Assembly (NCBI GenBank): GCA_947568835.1
Contig: OX387607.1
Span: 14,647,701-14,711,700, forward strand
Origin: Protonemura montana
Taxonomy: Eukaryota > Arthropoda > Insecta > Plecoptera > Nemouridae
Length of the DNA stretch: 64,000 nucleotides
Direction of reading: 5' to 3'
In this document: positions 25,101 through 37,100 of the stretch, piece after piece
Layout of the letters: every line of letters begins with the position of its first letter
How positions within the stretch are numbered: the first letter of the stretch is position 1
Translations under genes and position numbers: made by a program
Notes under the pieces: generated by a model
What the model saw: the letters and a program-made list of their open reading frames with translations, nothing else
What the model was told of the DNA's origin: nothing
The model's database searches: none

Positions 25101-28100
25101 TATACAAATCCAACCAAGCGCAAATCCCTCGGGAACTTTTCTCTCAATGTGTAAAAGCAGACAAACATTGAGATAAATTTCATCGAAACTTGCATCGCTT
25201 CCTTTGCTGCGCTCATAGCACGCGTACAAAAACCCTATTTCTGTTTTCACACGCTTCCAAATTGTGCCGCTCTGAACGAGCGAAGTGGTAGCATTTCGAT
25301 CGCAATTCAAACTCATCGCTGATTTGATTGCTGTTTGAACGTTACTGCCGGGCACGTTGAGTTGAAACCTGGCGCCCATATTTTCATGGTTTCACATGCC
25401 ATGTCCTGCAATTTGCTGGCTAGCAAATAAACCGCTAGTCTAAACGAATTCATAGTCGAACACGAATTCAAGGTTCCATAAACCTGGGTAAATGTTTTCG
25501 AAACGTGACCGAAACTGTAACCCTTTCCGGTTCCACGTCAAATTTCATTCGAAATATACCTACTTTTCTTTTTTCATTGTAGTTATAATGCAAGTATTGG
25601 CCAATTTTTTCACTGTTATCATACTTTAAAAGTTTTTAAAGTGTAAATAATAAGGATATTATTGAAAATATATTCCAAATTCTATATTATTGTAACTACA
25701 AATAAATTGTTTTAATTGCATGTATATTCCAAAGTATTTTCATCTATTTGATACTGGAAACCCTGGCCTGGCATTCGCTGGGTCACCTTATATAAACGAA
25801 AACTCTTGATTTTACAATTTTTTAAATTAATTTATATGATTGGATTCGATTCTGAAAGCAGATTCTAGCTGATGTCAAGTCAAAGTTTTCAGACGTCAGA
25901 TAAAGATTCTGTCAGACTTCAAAGTTGGTATTTTATTCTTGAAATCGGGCAGATCGTCGTCAAACGTCGACTCAAGACGTCCATGTTGACATAAAATATG
26001 CAAACTCTACATTGGGGACGCAGTCAGTCTTTCGAAGGTCGAAATTTATTCAAAAAATTCTAAAAAATAAAATAATCCTGGAAACGCTGTGGTCATGGTT
26101 GCTAATATGTATTTCTTTCATTTCACATATGGTCTTCTTCACACAAAATCTGCAATAATATGTGTATTATGATCCTTTTTAAAAATTCCATTCCGTTTAC
26201 GTTTTAAAAAATATCAAATTCTGAATTTTAAGCAACCCTATGTAGACACACTCTGCCATTTAACATTCAAATCTTTGTTTAATGATTCAATCTTTGACCA
26301 GTTGGACCTGTGCCAGCATAGACGACATGAAATATCAACGCAGTCATCACAGTTTGGCCGTTGATTAATTTTATTTCATGCACAAGTGAAAAATGCATCC
26401 ACCATTCATCATCAGCTATTAATTAAGCCTTGCAGACCTGCGTCTAGACAGGCCCGCATGTAATCAACGCCTCTATCCCTTTTGTCGTCGTAAAAGCCCA
26501 GAGCTGGTCTATTTGCATCCCTATTCGACTGCCCTTGCCCATTCACTATAAGGTCACACTAGGACAAGCTAAGGGTAGGACAACCCTTCATGGTCGCCAG
26601 ACGATGATCAGCCGCAATTCAACTGCAAATGCAAATGGATGTCTGTAGCTAGTCGCGCTTCTGGGAGGGCGTCGGCAAGGGGATGGGGGGGGGGGAATCG
26701 ACTTCATTCTCTCATGGCCATGTATCCGTTAGGAACGTCTTCGGAGCACAAGATTTCGAAGTGGGTTTTGGGGGGAGGGTTATCATTAGTATAGGCGTAC
26801 TACCAGAGCGGTAATGATTAACTGTCTTCGCAAAATGGCTGCCAAATAACAACTTTACCGACAAAATGGAGGATACTACTCGAAGGAGTCACCGTCGTTA
26901 CGAGTGTTAAGAAATTTAGTTTAATTATTTCTTGCAGATTACTTACATTTTAGTCTAGTTTATGCTTAAATAATCTTTATAATTAATAACGATTTTAATA
27001 CCTCAAAATAAAGAGGACGGCTGCTAGCGCCATCAGGTGGCACCTACCACCACTCAGTGTTATCAGCTCGTTTGCTTAGCAAAACTTTTAACATTAACGC
27101 TGGCCCCTCTGACAATGCCTATTAACTCGATGGTAAAGGCATTTTAGCAAAAAAAAATTTAAAACACAAAGAAGTAAAAATATGTTAAGCATACATATAA
27201 GTACACAGTAAACTTCCGCCAACTAGTGAAAGGGAAAAGGGGGCGAGATGCAGAATCATGGAATTTGACTATAAAATTGTAATGATTTCGGAATTTCTTC
27301 TAGTTTACAAAACTTTCAAATTGCCGACTTTTCGTCATATTTTTGGGGTATTGTCATCTTTTACCTATACAGTGGTATGGGCCACAATGTTGGAAAAACT
27401 AGCTGTATTTTACCTGTTTACCTAGAACTTCTCATTAAAAATAATTACTACTTCGCTTTTCATTTAATTCCTCTCTACAGTTTGATGCGACTTACGACTT
27501 TTGTTGTTGTTGCAGCTTCAAGCGATTTTGTCAGAAATGTCTAGAAAAAGTAATCTTGTTTTCTGGGGAAATGCTTATTAGGCATTCAAGTCCAACGCTT
27601 TATTTTAGTAAGACCGGCTGGGATACCATATTTGGATGTTTTTTGTTAAGCAAAAATAATAGAAAAAATCGTAGTCGAAGAGCACAAACAAAAGCTTTGC
27701 GCTTTTCAGCGATTCGTTCAAGGTGCCCAATTATTTTTTCTTTAAATAACAAAATTGGAAAATCTCGCGTAAACACCATGTAAGCAACTTCAATCGAGAC
27801 AACAGTTGGTAATTGAAGAAATTCATTGCAGTGATCAACGTTTCTTAGTTTGGGGAACATACTTTTGTCAGGGGACAGACCCGAAGTGTTCTAAAAACCA
27901 ATTACCCCAGAGATTTGTATTTGTATTTGTATTTTGTTTTATTTCCTTTTTGATCACATACATGATATTGGACACGTCAGTTAAACAATGCAATATATTT
28001 ACAATATACAATGAATACAATGTGCAGTTTGAACACAACAGTCAAAGCTTGTAAAATTCATCCACCTTGTAAAAGCTTTTTTCTAAAAGAAAAGATTTAA

Positions 28101-31100
28101 GGTTTTGTTTAAAACTAGTTGTGTTATTTTTAATATTGATGGGCAATGCGCTATACAATTTTATACCCGCGTACAGTGGCGACCTTGTGTAGTACTTATG
28201 CCTATGCATCTTTGTTTTTGGGTTTTGTTTTGTTCTTGTGTCATGTGAGTGTGTTAATTCCCCCTTGTGTGCATTTGTTTTTACAACATACATTATCACC
28301 TGATAAATATAAATACATGCTAAAGTCATTATGTTAAAACGTTGAAATAAAGTCTTGCATGAATCTTTTATGTAGACCTCAGCTGTTGGATTTCTGCTCG
28401 CTTTGGCCATATACCGAACAGCTCTTTTTTGCAGTTTAAATAGTCTTTGGGTTTTTGAGTGGTTGCCCCAGAGTATGATTCCGTAACTAAGTTTTGCTTG
28501 TATGTAAGCATGGTATACTAGCTTACTTGCTGCTAGTCCGGCCACCTCCATTAGTCTTTTTAGCAATAGACAACTTGACGCAATTTGTTTGCTTATTGTG
28601 TCGATGTGTGTGCACCAGTCAGTACCGTCACCGAGGTGAAGACCAAGAAACTTCGTATTCGTTTGTAGCGCGATACTTTTCCCGTGTAGTTTAATGTAAG
28701 GGCTTGTGTCAGTCTTTTCCTTGGCCGTGTTTCTCATGCAAGTTGTTTTCGCGTCATTCAATAAGATGTCATTTTGGTTGCACCAATTATCTAGAGCGCT
28801 TACTGCCTTGTTTGCTTGTTCTATTAAGATTCTCTGGTCCGGGTTAGATAGAAAGTGAGTGGTGTCGTCCGCGAAGAGTGTCAGTTCTCCCTGTTCTACA
28901 CTTTCGGGAAGGTCATTTGTAAATAAAATGAACAGCAAAGGCGATAAAACCGACCCCTGGGGGATTCCGATGTTAGTTGTAGTTTCTTGAGATATGTAAG
29001 TTCTTCCATTACTGTATATATGTACCGATTGTCTTCTATTTTTTAAGTATGATTCTATCCATTTGTTTCCTATCCCAGTTATCCCAAGCCTTTCTAGTTT
29101 TGAAAGCAGCCGCCTGTGGGAGATTAAATCGAATGCTTTTTTAAAGTCATAAAATATTCCAATCGCTGGTTTGTGGTTGTCACGTGCTTCTAGTATGTTA
29201 TTTACAAATCCTGCTACCGCCGTCGTTGTGGATTTTCCTCTTGTAAATCCATGTTGGTTACTACTTAGCAGCTCATATTGAGTGGTAAAATTTTCCAGCC
29301 TTTTATACATCGCAGTTTCAAATATTTTAGCAAAAGTGGAGAGTAAGGCTATTGGCCTATAATTACCGATTTCCTCATTGTCCCCCTTTTTATATATGGG
29401 AATGATTTTTGCCTCTTTCAATTTGGTTGGGAAGCATCCTTCCGTGAATGATGCATTAATAATGTGTGAGAGCGGTCCCATTATGTTTGTACCTATGCTT
29501 TTGACGATGTTGCCAGGTATGTCATCATAACCGGTTGATCGTTTTTTGCCTATTTTGTTGATTATTTCTAGAAATTCTTTTGCTTCAATTGGCTTAAGGA
29601 ATATTACTTTATTACAACGTTTGCTACCTTTAACTTCCTGTAATTTCTCTTTCGTCAAGTTTTTTGTCAGGTCGTTTACGGTTTTATCGAAATAGATATT
29701 GAATAATTCTGCAATTTCCTGATGTGATGTTATTTCAGTTTCCTTAATCTTTAGCGAGATATCCTTCCTAGCGTTGCCCTTGCTATTTATTTTTGAATTT
29801 ATTATATGCCATGCAGCTTTGCATTTGTTCGGTGCATTGGTTACTATGTTGTTATTATGGGTTCTTTCTGCTTTCTTACATGCTTGTCTGTATTTCCGTT
29901 TGGAGTCTTGATATTTTCTGTTACCTACCTCACTTATTTTTGAGTAGTTATAGTCTGATTGTACGTTGTTTGCTAGTGTTTGCAGTTCTGGTGTATACCA
30001 TGGTCTCTTTGGCCCATTTCCCAATTTAGGTTTTATTTTGTGTAGACCTAGTGGGAATGCTTTATTAAAATACTTGTTGAAAATTTCCGTAAATTCTTCA
30101 AACATATCATCTACTTTTTCGTGTTGGTAGACGGTAGTCCAACTTTCCTCCCTTATGAGTGCTTTAAAGAGCTCCCTGTTTTTTGTGTTAAATATACGTT
30201 TTGTTACAATTGGTGCTTCTTCGGGTGGCCTCTCGCTATTCCATAAAACTATTTGTGTGTGGTGGTCTGCTACATGCAGATTTATGTTTTCTATTCTAAA
30301 GATGTTGTCGTTGTCAGTGAAGATGTTGTCAATACATGTACTTGTGGTTTGAGATTACCTGGCCGTAAAGTTGGAGCTAGAATGCTGTTAATTGAGTATG
30401 TTAAAAAAATATATATACATTTTGAGACAACAGTGTTATTTTTTTTAAATTATCTCTCCGGTTGCCAAAATGAACCCCAAAAATGCACTGTTCACTAAAG
30501 TTCAGGTTATCGTATATAACAAAGTAAATACAATTTTGATGAGTAACATCAAGAATCTCATCGGTTACTAATGGATGGAGAGGAAAGAAAACGAAGGAAA
30601 GGAAGAAGAGGAAGGGTCGAAATTTAATTTGGTCTACAACATACGCGATTATTACCATTCTTCCCTTTTAGTTAAGTCTCAAGTATTTCTGGAAAGTTTA
30701 AAATGTTTCCCGAATTATGCACTTTGATTTTGTGACTTTAGTCTCCTGGAGAATCTCAAATAACCTGGATAGAGCATAGGATCCAGCCAGCTGATCTCAA
30801 ATAACCTAGATAAAGCATAGGATCCAGCCAGCTAATCTCAAATTACCTGGATAGAGCATAGGGTCCAACCAGCTGATCTCAAATCACCTGGATAGAGCAT
30901 TGGATCCAGCCAGCTGATCTCAAATAACCTGGATAGAGCATAGGATCCAGCCAGCTGATCTCACATAACCTGGATAGAGCATAGTATCCAGCCAGCTGAT
31001 CTCAAATAACCTGGATAGAGCATAGGATCCAGCCAGCTGATCTCACATAACCTGGATAGAGCATAGGATCCAGACAGCTGATCTCAAATAACCTCGATAG

Positions 31101-34100
31101 AGCATAGGGTCCAGCCAGCTGATCTCAAATAACTTGGATAGAGCATAGGATCCAGCCTGCTGATCTCAAATAACCTGGATAGAGCATAGGATCCAGCCAG
31201 CTGATCTCAAATAACCTCGATAGAGCAAAGGGTCCAGCCAGTTAGTAAAAAATGAAGTCAGGCAATTTATTATTGGTTTAGAGCTGAACTAGGTTTGAGT
31301 CAAAGAACAAAAAAATTAAATTAAGAGCGTGGATCCTTTTACTGTAGAGGTACTATTACAACAATTAGTTTTTTTTCAATACAAACAAAACACGCGTTTG
31401 ACTGGTGAGATTTTTGGTTCAAAATAATATTGCTCTTATATTCAGCATTCCGTGAGGATATTGTAAATTACCTTTAGCACGAGATGGAGATGGAGATGAA
31501 GATTATAAGGAAGAGAGAGACAGACCAGCGGTATGCTAAAAAGACCAAAAGTTTAAGCAAACGAATAGATAGTTGAAGATAAAATGGTTTTGACTCACGC
31601 AAGCCATACGTTGAAACTTTGCAAGAACAACATTCCACACCTGAAGGCCCCGGTCCAGTGGATTTGTTTATACCGCCTATCCAAACGGAAAACGCGCTGC
31701 AATTGTGCTTTCCGCCGCAAGACGATTGGTCGAAACTCGTGGAAATTTCACTGCGCTATTTAAAGTGAATGTTAGTTTTGCCATCTCTGCTAGAGGGTGT
31801 TTATTTACAGCGCTTCAGACAATTTGCATTTGGTAATTTCATCGGAAATTGTCTGATGCTATGATTAATTTGCGACCTCTGTTGCTATAAAATACGAACT
31901 GTGTTTATTCTTGACAAAATTGCTGCAACTTTGCACGACCAATGCTAATTGAATACGTTGATACGTTTTTAATCTTGCTCTTTGTACTGGGGTTGGGGTT
32001 AGACATTACCTTAGAAAACTCGGACCTAGAAGTGAAGCCTTCCCTAGCGGTGTAGGTGACCGTAGGTACCCTAGATTTTTTTTCCGTAACCGAAATGAAC
32101 AGTTTTAAAATTAAAATATTTTTTGACACCCTCCATTTCAAAACTGCTCCAAAAAGCTCCAAAATCACTTTAAAAATCACTCCAAAGTTTGCTTCTATAT
32201 ACTAGGCCGATTAAAATTTACAGGTCATCTAAGAACGCTATTTAGAGATAATCTTGATTCAAATAAATAGAAGAAAACTAAGGAATTTGAAAAATTCTGA
32301 TTAATCTACCTGTGTAACCTCTACTCTACCTCCACCTTTGTTACCAGATCCAAGAACTTTGTGAAGCTGTTTTGAACGAGAGAAATGCATAATGTAAAAT
32401 AACAGTAATACAAACTTTAAAAAATAACGGATTTTCTCCGAGATCCGACTACAATTGATTGGTTTCCTTCCTCCGACGCAGAATCCAAAAAGAAAAAGAC
32501 CGACCGGAAACCGAGATGCAGGTGTTTCTCGACATCCACTTCCGGCACCCGGTGATCGTGCGCTACCGAACGGAAGTCACCTTCGACTGGATCACGTTGA
32601 CAAGTAAGTATGAGTCAGCTGACCTGAGACACAACCCTCTTCATTCATCTGCAGCCAACATGCACAGTAGATGCACGGGGACAGCTGAGAGTGGAATTAC
32701 AGACAGATTTATTCTGTTTAAATTGTTGGGGTTTTTATGTTGAGTGCTCTTTTATTGAAAGTTTGCAGTTCTAGAAAACTTTGGTGAGCCAAAGTTTCGA
32801 TAGATACACTGGTGACCGATATCACCAATGCCGGGGGTGATTTTAACCGGTGCAGTAATAATGAAACACGTGTATGTTGTATTTTACATACTCAAACATT
32901 TAGACAGCAGATTAAGAACGAAATTAGTCAATTTTGACAATATGATCGCTTCGAAACAAATTATTCGGCTGCATGGAAATAAAAAATGTATTTACTGGAC
33001 AACGTATTGCGATCCCCAACACGGTTTAAAAGTTACCCCTCCCCCAGCGCCCGTCTAGGTTGAGATATTAACCGGCAATTTTGAGCAGAGAGAAACAGGT
33101 AAATCCATTTTGTGTTTTTATTTCATTATTAACATTCTATATTTCTGAATGTCTACTAAAAGGTAAACTTGAATGGGGCCTTCAAACCTACTTTAAGTGA
33201 CGTTGGGGAAATGGTACAGGTGATACTGCCATTTACCGTTTTCAGAGAAAAATTGGTAATTGATCTTGGCCGAACCTTTGTCCTTTTTGTTACTTCACCC
33301 CTTCATAAAAGAGCCGTAAAAATGTAAAATCACACGTATCATCAATAGTGGGCTCTGCAAGTATTTTAAAAATCATTCTGTTCCAAGAAATATCAAGTTT
33401 TTTTACATTTTTCCAGAAATTTCTTGACCAGCTTTCTTCCCTTTCCAGTTCGTTATATCTGTGCTAGATTCTTCACTCTCCATTGAACTGAATTCTTCTA
33501 TGCACTATCAGAATTTAATGCGATACAGCAGAACTACTTCATTCGTTGGAGATGTTGGGATGCGTTACAAACATAAAATACGTTATTCAATAAGGTGTTT
33601 ATCTTTATTAACGACGCATTGAAAACACGAGCATACTCCGTAATCCATGATGGCACACAACGTACTGCTCCAGTTTTTACCATTAAACATGAGTCACGAG
33701 TTCCCTGACCTCCCAGACTGTTGCTTCAGTCCCTGGTTTGGCCACAAAATCCAGCGTGTTTTAGATTTCAACCTCCGATGACTCCTTGCGTTGCATCATA
33801 GACCTGCGCTGTCTGTTAGCCAAAAGAAGCGGCGCGTAGTTGACTTCGTCGAGACGGAAGTTTTCGTTCAATGACGGTCGGAAGCCGCTTGGCTCGTCCC
33901 AAGCTTTTCTGCAATTCTTTGCGATCCATTTGGCTTCTGATTTCGTGGGGATCCTGCGAAGAGGTCGGAAATTTGCGAATAAAGATCCAATGGCTGTTCG
34001 GGAACTTTGTGCTTTTGATTTTTTTGGCTACCTTTGATGGTTTCAATAAGAAACAGACAATGGCGCCTCTGTGTTGCTCAAACTCACTTTCAATGATGCT

Positions 34101-37100
34101 TTGACGATGTTTGGTGTGATGGCATCATTGAAACTTGGGTATCAATTTTGCCAAACAATTGGTGTAAGGTGGTCCATACCGTTAACTTCTTCTTTTGTGC
34201 AAAATCTTAGGTTTCGAATATCGTAAGAATTGAACCAAAGTCGTGAAAGAGGAAGTTAGAGAGAGCACATTTTAGGGCAAGAAATCCTGTGGGATTTCTG
34301 TATTTGTCTTATGGAAAAAAACATACAAAATTGTAGTGAGATACCCAAAACTTTCGATCCCCGCTAAAAAATAAACTGGGATAACTGTCAGAGGTCCCAG
34401 CCAACGACCTTAAAGCTAGAGAATCACTAGAAAATAACTATTTTTGTATACTAAATTTAACTCCAACCGTTTTTGGAGCGAAAAAAAGCACCTAATAATG
34501 TTTCCGGTGGTCGCCGAAGTGACACATCTGGTCTTCGGATTATAAAACCCATCGCCCGTGTCATAGCACCCTTCGGGTATTGTCCTTGTCGGCTGCTGCT
34601 GCGTCTTCAATGACGTGCAGACAGGCCTCAGACCGCATTTAATCTCCTGCTGGAACCTCCTATCCGGAGTCTTCGAACTGCAGTACGCCCAGTCAGTGAG
34701 CTCGTACACCAGACCGTCAGGGAATGTGTAGGTGGAGGGTACCAGCTTGCCGTGGGTGAAAAAGCCTTCCACCCTGCCCTTGTTTGGGTAGGCTAGGGTG
34801 CCGAAGCTGTCGAATCGACCGTCGAGCATGGCGCCTTCGTAGATAACACCTGTTTGGTGGGGTCAGGGAAGAGATAGTGATACCCTGCAGTGTCTTTGAA
34901 GCGAGGCTTTGTTAATTGACTTATTGGTATTTACTATTTGGTAACAAATCAATGAACATTGATTTGTTGTGTTACGTGAGGCATTTGTTTAAAAATTGGT
35001 TACGTTTATGTCGTCTTATGGCGCCGTCAAATGAGAAGGTGATGATACGGATGATGATGATAATGGCAGACATAACCTAAGCTAGAAATAAGAATCAGAC
35101 AAACAGAATCCAGTGCCTGCAGATAGCCTATTCCTGTTGAAAAGCACTTAAGGAACCACTGGCTGAATGTCCTTTCCGATGTACGGTACAACCCAAACAA
35201 CAGGATACCTCCACAAATCCATGCTGTTTGAAGGTGGTATAACAAAACGAATGAAGTTATTCATTTCATTCTATCAACCTCTCTCCCGAATAAACGTTCG
35301 GTAGCGGGAGCGGTAACACCTGATCGAGGGCTGTACCTCTTGCTTAACTGAGGTTTTCACAAAAGATCCATTGTCCCCCGTTCGACACCCGTTCGATACG
35401 AAAATAAATACAGTTTACAAACACATTTGCTTACCATGAGGCATCGTGTATGAACAATCCCCCTCCATGCCGATCGGGTCTACTTGTCCCACGAAAGAGC
35501 TTCCCGTGCAAAGTTCACGCTCTTCCTGTTTCCTCTCGATCGACATCTCGGACTGCTTCAGCTTCTGGATGACCTCTACCGAGCAGGTAGCCCCGCGGCG
35601 CTTAGAAATCACCTTGTTCCAATCGCCCCCCATGATGTTTCCGCTGTCTTTCCGCCCACCGCGACCTAAGAACTGGTCCATCTTCACCTGCTGCCCACTG
35701 GGACTGATAAACACTTCAGCTCTTTTTGATACACCTGACTTGATCTGATTTCCACTAGCGCTTGATGGAACTGGTAGGTTCAAAGATTGGTGGCTACCAG
35801 CTGTGATTGTTGCCCCACTACCGGCAGCAAATACTCTTGATCCTCTCATCCGATGGCCGCTGGTTGTGCTGGCAGCAAGGCGATCTTTGTTGAAAAGGTA
35901 GCTGTTGCCTCCGGTGAGGGATCTACCCATGGTGCTGGCCACTTTTACACCCAATCTTGACGCGAGTCGCTCCTTGAAAGTGAGGCGACTGCTAGCGACA
36001 GCATGGATTGCTTTTTCTTCAGTTGCGGGCTCGGAACCATCAGCGCTGGTATCATGTTCACTCCGCTCTTCTTTTGTACTTTCTTCTTCGTTTTCGCGTT
36101 CTACCGGTTTTTCGTTCTCTTCTACCTGTACATGCTTGTCACTATTTGTTCTTTCTTCTCTAATCATTTCCAGTTTTTCCTTCTCTTCTCTGATCTCTTC
36201 TAGTTTTTCCTCCTCTTTTCTGCATTCTTCTAAATTTTCCTCTTCCTTGGTTGCGGCATCTTCTTCCTCTACTTCTTCCATGATCACGTTTTCTTTGACC
36301 CTCTCCGAAAGTTCGCCGCTCGCCACGTGCGTGGCACTGTTTCTCATTTCAACAGACTGGGCCTTCATTATTTAGAAATGTGTGTTTCGATTTGAGTTAC
36401 GATTTGCGAGTATTTAATAGGTTAATAAATATATAAATATAAATAAATAAACTAATTTGACTAGTTACATTCTGTTGTGTTTTCACAAACGCGAGGCTAA
36501 TCTTTCTACGAAACCCGTTCATTTCCGTACATCGTGTCACTTTAGTAATGACTTATATCTATGGAAACAAAACTGGTGACTTGACAATCTGGCAAATAAA
36601 AACGATTATTACAAAGATTTTTTTTAGAAATGTTTCGTCGTGCACTTCACAATGCACAGATACAGAGGACAGTTACGAGGTGGGAAGTTCTGGAAGATTC
36701 TCGGATGTCCTGGGAGGTTCTGCTGGCAAGATGGCAAGACTTACTCCAGTGTATATCTATGGTTTCTTAAAGGATCGAGGTTTTAATGCGGTATATAAAG
36801 TTATAGGGATTTAGTTATCTGAAACTTGAAATGTGCCAACCCGATAATTTTGCTACAAAAAGAAGATTTCAAATCATCTTAGGAAACTAGTGCAATGGTA
36901 TTTTTTTCTGTCTTTTACCAATCCAAACCGTAACTCTGCTATGGCAATTTTTAAATTGAATTGCAGCATGGGGCAGAAAAAGAGCATTCCAGCAATACCA
37001 TCAATATTTTGTAATCTTGCAAGACACATTTTTCTTAAGATGCATTCAAGTTTATTATATTGACCAAAAGCCATAAATCAACTTGTCAACGATCTAACTG

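Noticed and set aside
35905-36375. Ser/Phe-rich 156-codon frame on the plus strand
   Set aside because: It is the complement of the Glu/Lys-rich exon 1 of MORN5 paralogue A; its composition follows from that.
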